Assembly: GCA_013203565.1 (NCBI GenBank)
Contig: JABMPZ010000066.1
Span: 1 to 6,223 of the forward strand
Length of the DNA: 6,223 bases
DNA from: Parcubacteria group bacterium
GTDB lineage: Bacteria > Patescibacteriota > Minisyncoccia > Minisyncoccales > CG1-02-41-26
Direction: 5' to 3'
In this document: positions 1 through 4,607 of the stretch, piece after piece
Position numbering within the stretch: position 1 is the stretch's first letter
How the letters are laid out: the number at the start of each line of letters is the position of its first letter
Notes under the pieces: model-generated
Databases searched by the model: none
Told to the model about the DNA's origin: nothing
What the model saw: only the letters and a program-made list of their open reading frames with translations
Translations under genes and position numbers: made by a program

Positions 1-106
1 GGTTTTTGGGTTTTTTGGGTTGTTTGGGGTTTTTGGGTAGTTTGGGGATTTTGGGGAGTTAGGGGTTCACTCCCTAACTACCCTAACTCCCTAACCGCCC
101 TAACCA
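1..106. repeat. Telomere-like 9-nt tandem repeat, G-rich then C-rich
   Basis: On the plus strand G-tracts start at 8, 17, 26, 35, 44, 53 and 62, exactly 9 nt apart, giving degenerate units such as GGGTTGTTT, GGGTAGTTT and GGGGAGTTA. After a short turn near 65-71 the strand becomes C-rich with CCCTAACTA-like units starting at 72, 81, 89 and 98. The two halves are partly complementary, so this is an imperfect inverted repeat. It runs into the last codons of the glutaredoxin gene, whose TAG stop (100-102) is part of a repeat unit. The left end is cut by the window edge. Function unknown; it could fold as a hairpin or as a G-quadruplex. No gene is seen in 1-99. Confidence 0.85.
53..83 (-). terminator. 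Hairpin downstream of grx, possible terminator
   Basis: AGTTAGGG at 57-64 pairs perfectly with CCCTAACT at 72-79 around a 7-nt loop. After one mismatch, GGG/CCC at 53-55/81-83 extend the stem. It lies just past the glutaredoxin stop in the direction of transcription, where a terminator would be expected. It is not followed by a U-tract on the minus strand (the next bases are C/A-rich), so a classical intrinsic terminator is not established. The structure is seen; its role is inferred. Confidence 0.35.
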
Positions 107-342
107 GCCTCCAACTCTAACAACTTAGAAATCTTCTCACGGTCAAAACCCACTATAACTTCATCATCAATAAAGGTTACTGGCACTCCCATTTGACCTG
201 ATTTTTCTATCATTTCTTTTTGTGCCGCCTCATCACTAGAAACATCAACAGCTTCAAACTCAATATCATTTGATTTCAAAAACTCTTTGAGTGTAACGCA
301 ATAAGGGCAGGTGACTGTAGAAAAAACTTTTACTTTTGGCAT
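100..342 (-). CDS. Glutaredoxin-like protein, YruB family
   Basis: An 80-residue single-domain thioredoxin-fold protein, probably a cytoplasmic dithiol reductant. The active site is T-C-P-Y-C with cysteines 12 and 15 after the first beta strand. The segment S48-G-Q-M-G-V-P-V carries the expected cis-proline (P54), and G65-F-D follows in the last strand. The SGQxGVP...VGFD pattern is characteristic of the YruB-type glutaredoxin-like family rather than glutathione-dependent Grx1/Grx3 or plain NrdH. Length is normal for that family. The gene starts at ATG 340-342, only 17 nt after the dsbA-like stop, so the two are probably co-transcribed. No Shine-Dalgarno motif precedes it. The TAG stop is supplied by the flanking telomere-like repeat, so the final residues border repeat DNA. 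Its electron donor is not shown; the flavoprotein at 2572-3483 is a plausible candidate. Confidence 0.93.
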   Translation of the reverse strand: MPKVKVFSTVTCPYCVTLKEFLKSNDIEFEAVDVSSDEAAQKEMIEKSGQMGVPVTFIDDEVIVGFDREKISKLLELEAG

Positions 343-359
343 AAGTTTATGAGATTATT

Positions 360-1250
360 TTACTCACTAGGAACCTCGTCAGAGGTCTCACTAAGAATAC
401 CTTCAATTTTACTTTCTATAGATGAGAATGGTACTGCTCCACCAAGAAGCTCACCATTAATGAAACTACCTGGGGTACCACTTACTCCAGCAGCAATACC
501 TTCTTGATAATCTGCTTCTACTTTATCAGCATATTTGCCACTATCTAAACATTCATCAAATGTAACCGCATCTAAAGCGATTTCCTTGGCTAACTCTTTA
601 AGAAATTCTGGGGTAATTTCTGACTGACCTGCATAAAGCCCATCAGTATATTCCCAGAACTTGTTTTGGTCTGAAGCACATTCTGATGCTTCAGATGCTT
701 TTCTGGCATAAGGATGAATACTGTCTAATGGAAAATGCTTATAAACCCATTTAACTTGAGTTGGGTATGCTTCGGCAACTTCTTTCATAGTATCATGAAA
801 TCTTGCACAAAAAGAACATTGGAAATCAGAGAACTCAATAATAGTTATTGGCGCTTCAAAATTACCTCTGATATGACTATTTGCATCATATGTTGGTGTA
901 ACTGTTTGTGGAGAACCTTCTGGTGCATCCTGATTTTCCTCAACTTCTGTTAAATCAACGCCTCCTTGTGGGAATAACATAGTACCGTCTTTGGTAACAT
1001 AAGAAGAAACCTCCTGTCCACCTACTTCAATATTGAATTTATAGAGACCCTTGTCTTCAACAACTTCTCCAATTATTACAGCTTCATTACCTGGCTCAAG
1101 CATATAGTTATTTATAAAAGTTAAAGCTGTTTCACTTGCCTCGGTAGCTGAAAGCCCACCTGCTGTAACTCCTCCAAAATTCATATACGCTAATACAATA
1201 ACTGCTACTGCTAACACTGCTATCACCATATTTTCTGTTTTTTTCAACAT
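360..1250 (-). CDS. Membrane-anchored DsbA-type thiol:disulfide oxidoreductase
   Basis: A 296-residue protein likely to form or isomerise disulfides outside the cytoplasmic membrane. Residues 1-4 are basic (MLKK) and residues 8-22 form a hydrophobic segment that acts as an uncleaved anchor or signal peptide; no lipobox is seen. Residues 33-100 form a small domain of uncertain family, with an alternating strand-like pattern, followed by an acidic/proline linker (101-122). The DsbA thioredoxin fold covers about 125-286: EFSDFQC with C145-S-F-C148, the F-W-E-Y helix region near 198-201, and cis-proline P260 in S-G-T-P-G-S-F. Extra cysteines C191 and C234 probably form a structural disulfide, as in related DSBA-like proteins. 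It starts at ATG 1248-1250 in an A/T-rich leader without a Shine-Dalgarno motif and follows a promoter at the end of eno. The glutaredoxin gene lies 17 nt downstream. Substrates and partner (DsbB/VKOR) are not visible here. Confidence 0.9.
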   Translation of the reverse strand: MLKKTENMVIAVLAVAVIVLAYMNFGGVTAGGLSATEASETALTFINNYMLEPGNEAVIIGEVVEDKGLYKFNIEVGGQEVSSYVTKDGTMLFPQGGVDLTEVEENQDAPEGSPQTVTPTYDANSHIRGNFEAPITIIEFSDFQCSFCARFHDTMKEVAEAYPTQVKWVYKHFPLDSIHPYARKASEASECASDQNKFWEYTDGLYAGQSEITPEFLKELAKEIALDAVTFDECLDSGKYADKVEADYQEGIAAGVSGTPGSFINGELLGGAVPFSSIESKIEGILSETSDEVPSE

Positions 1251-1274
1251 ATTATTTTTTTATTTAATTTTTGT

Positions 1275-1295
1275 GTAAGGTCTGACTTACCTTAT
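1275..1295. repeat. Imperfect palindrome between eno and dsbA-like gene
   Basis: TAAGGT at 1276-1281 is complementary to ACCTTA at 1289-1294, with the odd-centred heptamer GTCTGAC at 1280-1286 nested inside. The decamer AAGGTCTGAC (1277-1286) recurs exactly at 5995-6004 inside the perfect palindrome upstream of ftsZ. It lies in the predicted 5' leader of the dsbA-like/grx transcript, so it could be an RNA structure, an operator or a degraded mobile palindrome. Function is not shown. Confidence 0.6.
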
Positions 1296-1302
1296 GCTCC
1301 TT

Positions 1303-1331
1303 ATCATATCAAATCTCTTTTTCAATTGCAA
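1303..1331 (-). promoter_or_regulatory. Sigma70-type promoter for dsbA-like/grx
   Basis: Reading the minus strand, TTGCAA (1326-1331) is followed after exactly 17 nt by TATGAT (1303-1308). These match the -35 and -10 consensus at 4 of 6 and 5 of 6 positions with optimal spacing. The elements overlap the last codons and TGA stop of eno. Initiation would fall near 1295-1297, leaving a leader of about 45 nt that contains the palindrome at 1275-1295 before the ATG at 1248-1250. Prediction from consensus only. Confidence 0.45.
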
Positions 1332-2493
1332 GTAATCTGTCATACTTTGCTTTTCTTTCTTTGGCATACGGTCCTCCTGCTTTAATAAACTCGGCTCCAA
1401 TGCCTACTGCTAAGTCAGCAATGAAATCATCTTCTGTATCCCCTGAACGGTGTGAAACAATTCTTTTCCAGTTATATTCTTTTGCAACTTGAGCGGCTTG
1501 TATTGTTTCTGTAACAGTGCCTATTTGATTTGGCTTTAGAATAACTGCATTACAAAGATTTTGCTCATAAGCATCCTTCATTCTTTTTTGATTAGTTACT
1601 GTTATATCATCTCCAACTATTGCCACTCCCCTACCCTGTAAATCTTTTGTTGTTTGCCAGCCATCAGTGTCATCTTGTGCAAAAGGGTCTTCAATAAAAG
1701 CAATCGGATATTTCTCTGTTAATTTAGTATATAATGTAAGGAGTTTTAAACTGGATATCTTTTTACTTTCAAAATTGTAAGTTTTGTTTTTATAAAATTC
1801 ACTCGCAGCTACATCAATCCCTATTTCGCAATTATTATTTTTTACTATATCAAGTATTAAATCCAATACTTGTTTTGTTGTTTCAACTTGTGGAGTAAAA
1901 CCACCTTCCATTCCTGTTGCCACTCCCCTATCTCCAAACTTACTTTGCAATCTCTCTTTTAATCCGTTATACACATTAGTGGCTGTCTCATAGTTTTCAG
2001 AAAATGATTTGCCTTTCGGCACAACCATAAACTCTTGAACATCTAAATTGTTTTCAGCGTGCTTACCTCCTTCAATAAGCAACATACATGGTATTGGCAA
2101 AACTGGTCTGTTGGTATCAGATACCAACAGACTGATGTATGAGTATAGGGGTAGGTTTTTTTCAGTGGCAAGGGCGCGGCAACACGCAATTGAAACAGGG
2201 AGTATAGCGTTGGCTCCAAGTTCGGCTTTATTCTCACCTGCTAAAGCAATTAGAATTTCATCAATTTCTGCTTGACTTGTAAAATTTTTGCCAACCAATT
2301 TTTTAGCAATAATCTCCCTTACATTATATACAGCTTTTTCTGCATCAATTTCAAGCGCCTCATAAGCCCCGGCAGAAGTGCCTGATGGGGTTTGTGCACT
2401 AAAAACTCCGTTGCTTGTTTCAATCTCTACTTCAACTGTTGGCTTACCTCGTGAATCAGATATTTTTTTTGTTGTTAGGTTTTTGATTTGCAT
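1309..2493 (-). CDS. eno: Enolase (phosphopyruvate hydratase), shortened form
   Basis: Cytoplasmic glycolytic enzyme converting 2-phosphoglycerate to phosphoenolpyruvate with Mg2+. At 394 residues it is shorter than the usual roughly 430. Active-site residues are present by comparison with yeast/E. coli enolase: loop S37 (SGTS), H145 (GGKHA), E154 (QEFM), E196 in the GxEGG motif, metal ligands D227, E268 (IEDPF) and D295 (GDD), K320 (LKPNQIGT), H348 (SHRSG) and K371. The motif normally GDEGG reads G-M-E-G-G, losing the aspartate but keeping the catalytic glutamate. The protein ends at IEKEI and lacks the usual C-terminal tail; the N-terminal domain is also trimmed after EALE. Residues 121-130 lie in a length-variable loop and are encoded by a perfect DNA palindrome. 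It starts at ATG 2491-2493 behind a C-rich repeat leader with no Shine-Dalgarno motif. The gene probably remains functional. Confidence 0.96.
   Translation of the reverse strand: MQIKNLTTKKISDSRGKPTVEVEIETSNGVFSAQTPSGTSAGAYEALEIDAEKAVYNVREIIAKKLVGKNFTSQAEIDEILIALAGENKAELGANAILPVSIACCRALATEKNLPLYSYISLLVSDTNRPVLPIPCMLLIEGGKHAENNLDVQEFMVVPKGKSFSENYETATNVYNGLKERLQSKFGDRGVATGMEGGFTPQVETTKQVLDLILDIVKNNNCEIGIDVAASEFYKNKTYNFESKKISSLKLLTLYTKLTEKYPIAFIEDPFAQDDTDGWQTTKDLQGRGVAIVGDDITVTNQKRMKDAYEQNLCNAVILKPNQIGTVTETIQAAQVAKEYNWKRIVSHRSGDTEDDFIADLAVGIGAEFIKAGGPYAKERKAKYDRLLAIEKEI
2106..2132. repeat. Perfect 27-nt palindrome inside enolase
   Basis: Arms GTCTGTTGGTATC (2106-2118) and GATACCAACAGAC (2120-2132) are exact reverse complements around a single central A. 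On the minus strand the element is translated in frame as part of enolase residues 121-130 (S-L-L-V-S-D-T-N-R-P). It falls between the PLYSYI helix end and the LPIP strand, a loop that is a few residues shorter in typical bacterial enolases. This looks like a palindromic element inserted in a surface loop, analogous to the in-frame Rickettsia palindromic elements; homology to those is not claimed. Confidence 0.85.
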
Positions 2494-2571
2494 TGTTGGG
2501 GGTTTTTTGGGGGCTTTTTAGGGTTTTTAGGGTTGTTGGGGGAGTTGGGGTTAACTCAACTCGGGCTCGGC
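2494..2571. repeat. G-tract repeat forming the eno leader, with GGGCTC end
   Basis: The whole trxB-eno gap is repeat-like. On the plus strand six G-tracts occur (2498-2502, 2509-2513, 2521-2523, 2530-2532, 2538-2542, 2547-2550). From 2521 the units are 9 nt long (GGGTTTTTA, GGGTTGTTG, GGGGAGTTG). The spacing nearer the eno start is 11-12 nt. GAGTTG (2542-2547) can pair with CAACTC (2557-2562). The segment ends in CTCGGGCTCGGCTCA, a GGGCTC-type repeat that supplies the trxB TGA stop at 2572-2574. The eno mRNA leader is therefore rich in CCCC/AAAA runs; no ribosome-binding motif is present. Confidence 0.75.
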
Positions 2572-3483
2572 TCAAAAATTCAAATACTCATAAACCGCGA
2601 GTGCTGAACGCGCTCCATCAGCAGAGGCAGTTATAATCTGCTTCCATTTTTTATCATTCATATCTCCTGCTGCAAATAATCCTTTTACTGATGTTTCGCA
2701 GGTCTCTGGATTTACTTTTACTTCTCCTGTTTCATTAAGCTCAACAACTCCTTTTAGGTATCCTACAACCGATACACTACCTATTTCTATAAAAACACCA
2801 TCAATATCAAGGGAAATTTCTTTATTCGCAACAGTATCTTGGCAAATTAATTTTTCCACCATATTTTTACCCTCAATGCTCTCAACTTTCGTATTAACAA
2901 TCACCTCAATATTATCAGCTTGCTCTCCCCTCTTTTGTAAAATCTCATCTGCAGAAACACTATCTTGCATTTCAATAATAAAAACTTTTTTAGTATAAGT
3001 TGACAATTCCAAAGCCGCTTCAAATCCAGCATTACCTCCACCAATTACAGCAACTTGTTTTCCTTTGAAAAGCGGACCATCACATATTACACAATAAGAC
3101 ACTCCCCTATTCAAAAACTCTTTTTCTCCTTTAACATTTAATTTACGAGGTGTTCTGCCAGTTGCTACTATAACTGCTTTAGCAAAAAACTCTTGCTCTT
3201 GGGTAGTAACAACAAAATCCTTTCCATCTTTTTTTACACCAACTATATCAATCCCCTCTTTAATATCTATTTTATGTTCCCTTAAATGTTTTTCAAAGTT
3301 TTTAATTAAATCCAGACCCAAAATATCAGAACTACCAGGCCAATTACCCACTTCAGCTGTCTTGCCAATCTGACCAACAAAATCCTTAGTCAAAAACAAG
3401 ACCTTAATGGCCTTTCTTGCACTATAAATCCCTGCTGTAATACCAGCAGGCCCACCTCCGATAATAATTAAATCATAAACCAT
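2572..3483 (-). CDS. trxB: Thioredoxin reductase/AhpF-type flavoprotein
   Basis: A 303-residue FAD- and pyridine nucleotide-dependent dithiol reductase acting in the cytoplasm. It has an N-terminal FAD-binding GGGPAG (9-14), ATGRTPR (107-113), redox cysteines C131-V-I-C134 followed by DGPLFKGK, a second dinucleotide fold GGGNAG (148-153), and the C-terminal FAD motif AAGDMND (271-277) followed by KQI. Length is typical of low-Mr thioredoxin reductases. The second nucleotide-binding site lacks the HRRxxxR signature for NADPH phosphate; strand 2 ends in I-I-E171, as in NADH-using AhpF. CDGPLFKGK and the KQIITASADGA ending are also AhpF-like, although the N-terminal AhpF thioredoxin domains are absent. 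It may feed electrons to a small dithiol protein such as the glutaredoxin at 100-342; this is inferred. ATG 3481-3483 is preceded by an A/T-rich stretch with no Shine-Dalgarno motif. Confidence 0.93.
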   Translation of the reverse strand: MVYDLIIIGGGPAGITAGIYSARKAIKVLFLTKDFVGQIGKTAEVGNWPGSSDILGLDLIKNFEKHLREHKIDIKEGIDIVGVKKDGKDFVVTTQEQEFFAKAVIVATGRTPRKLNVKGEKEFLNRGVSYCVICDGPLFKGKQVAVIGGGNAGFEAALELSTYTKKVFIIEMQDSVSADEILQKRGEQADNIEVIVNTKVESIEGKNMVEKLICQDTVANKEISLDIDGVFIEIGSVSVVGYLKGVVELNETGEVKVNPETCETSVKGLFAAGDMNDKKWKQIITASADGARSALAVYEYLNF

Positions 3484-3496
3484 AAAATATTATTCG

Positions 3497-3526
3497 GACA
3501 AATGAGTACGATCGTACTCGTTTGTC
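3497..3526. repeat. 30-nt near-perfect palindrome between galU and trxB
   Basis: Positions 3497-3511 and 3512-3526 are reverse complements at 14 of 15 positions; the only mismatch is T3503 against G3520. The central 16 nt GAGTACGATCGTACTC (3504-3519) is perfect and even-centred. It fills most of the 54-nt gap (3484-3537), so it lies 11 nt past the galU stop and 13 nt before the trxB start. It could be a dimeric-regulator operator, a bidirectional hairpin terminator (no long U-tract follows), or a repeat element. No function is shown. Confidence 0.75.
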
Positions 3527-3537
3527 ACAAAATAAGT

Positions 3538-4416
3538 TTACTTTATTTTTGTTTTCTTTAGATATTCTTTTAAAATTGGGCCGTATTTTGGATGACGCAA
3601 ACAAAGATAAAAATTAGATTTTAACCAGTCAATTTTTTTACCACATTCAAGCCACTCCCCTTCAAGCTCATAGCCGTAAATCATTTTACCGTCACCTAAC
3701 ATTAACTTCAAACTTTCAGCTAAAATTGTTTCTCCTTTTTCATTGGGCTTTGTCATTCCAATATATTTGAAAATCTCTGGAGTAAAAATATATCTACCAC
3801 AAAAAACCAAATCAGAAGGAGCTTCATCTGGCTTAGGTTTTTCAATAATATCTTTTATTTTATATAAACGGTGAGCAATTTTCTCCACTTTAGCTGTACC
3901 ATAAAAAGCAACCTTATCTTGTGTTACTTTCTTTAATCCAATTACAGGATTTTGAGATGTTTCAAATATCTTTTTCAATTGAGCAAGAGCTGGTTTCTTG
4001 GATTCAAATACATCATCACAAAAAGCAACAGCAAACGGCTCGTTGCCTATGTGTTTCTCTGCTTTTAATACAGCATCTCCATCACCTTTAGGCATTGGTT
4101 GAATTATAGAAGAAAAAGATACATTTTCTGTTTCTTTGCTTATCTTTTCAAGTATAGAAAGTAATTCCTTTTTATTATTCTTTTTCAAAGAGTTTTCTAA
4201 AGCAGTATTTTTCTTATAATAATCAGCGGTATCTTTCTTGTTTGGAGGCACAACAAAAGATATATCATTTATACCTGATTCAATAACCTCTCTTACGATA
4301 TGAGCAATCATTGGCTCATCAACGAGAGGGAGAAGTTCTTTTGATACAACCTTAGACAGAGGAAGGAACCTTGTGCCAAGACCTCCGGCTGGTATTATTG
4401 CTTTTTTTATATTCAT
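3538..4416 (-). CDS. galU: UTP--glucose-1-phosphate uridylyltransferase-type enzyme
   Basis: A 292-residue sugar-1-phosphate nucleotidyltransferase, expected to make UDP-glucose from UTP and glucose-1-phosphate for envelope glycans. The N-terminal nucleotide loop reads IPAGGLGTRFLPLSK (8-22) with the catalytic-type lysine K27 in SKELLPLVDEP. Further family landmarks are QPMPKGDGDAV (107-116), metal-site C-D-D (133-135), IIEKPKP (190-196), GRYIFTPEIF (207-216), KGETIL (227-232) and GEWLECGKKIDWLKSN (253-268). Order and length fit GalU. Some motifs are unusual: AGG for the common AAG, GDGDA for GLGHA, CDD for GDD and LECG where GalU usually has an aspartate. Another nucleoside or sugar specificity in the same family is therefore possible. 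ATG 4414-4416 follows directly on a C-rich repeat leader without a Shine-Dalgarno motif; the stop is TAA. Confidence 0.88.
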   Translation of the reverse strand: MNIKKAIIPAGGLGTRFLPLSKVVSKELLPLVDEPMIAHIVREVIESGINDISFVVPPNKKDTADYYKKNTALENSLKKNNKKELLSILEKISKETENVSFSSIIQPMPKGDGDAVLKAEKHIGNEPFAVAFCDDVFESKKPALAQLKKIFETSQNPVIGLKKVTQDKVAFYGTAKVEKIAHRLYKIKDIIEKPKPDEAPSDLVFCGRYIFTPEIFKYIGMTKPNEKGETILAESLKLMLGDGKMIYGYELEGEWLECGKKIDWLKSNFYLCLRHPKYGPILKEYLKKTKIK

Positions 4417-4457
4417 AATTTTGGGGGCTGGTTAGGGCGTTTGGGGGTGTTGGGGGT

Positions 4458-4477
4458 GTTGGGGTTAACTCCCCAAC
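4458..4477. repeat. Hairpin at first G-to-C switch
   Basis: GTTGGGG (4458-4464) pairs perfectly with CCCCAAC (4471-4477) around the 6-nt loop TTAACT. It is the turn of the first inverted unit in the galU leader. The next repeat tracts on each side allow further imperfect pairing. It may terminate ftsZ transcription or structure the galU leader; neither is shown. Confidence 0.6.
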
Positions 4478-4503
4478 TACCCTAACCGCCCTAAACTCCC
4501 CAA
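4471..4503 (+). repeat. 33-nt direct repeat, copy A
   Basis: Copy A matches 4559-4591 at 32 of 33 positions; the only difference is C4474 against T4562. Within the shared stretch 29 nt are identical (4475-4503). This is closer than the other degenerate repeat units in the window and suggests recent duplication or conversion of a multi-unit block. Confidence 0.8.
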
Positions 4504-4519
4504 GAGCGAGCGTTGGGGA
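4497..4519. repeat. Hairpin between the two repeat units
   Basis: TCCCCAA (4497-4503) is complementary to TTGGGGA (4513-4519), separated by GAGCGAGCG. The arms join the end of the first C-rich half to the start of the second G-rich half, so the block offers alternative folds. Confidence 0.55.
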
Positions 4520-4558
4520 AGTTGGGGTTTTTGGGGATTAGGGTGAGCCCGAGCCCTA

Positions 4559-4591
4559 CCCTAACTACCCTAACCGCCCTAAACTCCCCAA
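4559..4591 (+). repeat. 33-nt direct repeat, copy B
   Basis: Second copy of the 4471-4503 repeat, offset by 88 nt, with one difference. Its first 16 nt (CCCTAACTACCCTAAC) also occur at 72-87 beside the glutaredoxin gene, showing that the blocks at both ends of the window belong to one family. Confidence 0.8.
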
Positions 4592-4607
4592 CAAGCCCCT
4601 AACCGAG

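Larger units (their letters stand above)
4417..4607. repeat. Double G-rich/C-rich 9-nt repeat block between ftsZ and galU
   Basis: The entire 191-nt gap is repeat DNA. On the plus strand a G-rich half (4423-4464, tracts at 4443, 4452 and 4461) turns into a C-rich half (4471-4501). A second G-rich half follows (4515-4543, tracts at 4515, 4524 and 4533), then a second C-rich half (4554-4600, tracts at 4559, 4568, 4577 and 4586). Many tracts are spaced exactly 9 nt. Both units switch G to C, so each can fold back. A GAGCCC-type motif (4546-4556) sits at the second turn. The block abuts the galU ATG and the ftsZ TAG, so it forms both the ftsZ 3' end and the galU leader. No ORF, tRNA or canonical promoter is seen in it. 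Confidence 0.85.

Noticed and set aside
1..106. Eukaryotic telomere or contamination
   Set aside because: The units are degenerate, change from G-rich to C-rich, run directly into a bacterial gene, and recur between other bacterial genes in the window.
735..953. Plus-strand open frame of 72 codons within the dsbA-like gene
   Set aside because: Antisense to the CxxC region of the DsbA-type domain; Cys/Trp-rich composition is typical of an antisense shadow.
1309..1311. UGA recoded as glycine (Gracilibacteria/Absconditabacteria type code)
   Set aside because: Reading through the eno and trxB UGA codons gives no family-like sequence, and no gene has an internal UGA.
2043..2237. Minus-strand open frame of 64 codons in another frame of eno
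   Set aside because: Overlaps conserved enolase codons in the true frame; no recognisable domain.
2048..2275. Plus-strand open frame of 75 codons inside eno
   Set aside because: Antisense to well-conserved enolase sequence; the in-gene palindrome makes both strands read a similar LLVSDTNR peptide, giving a false look of meaning.
4417..4607. CRISPR array
   Set aside because: Only two 33-nt near-identical copies, separated by low-complexity sequence of the same repeat family rather than unique spacers; no cas genes.
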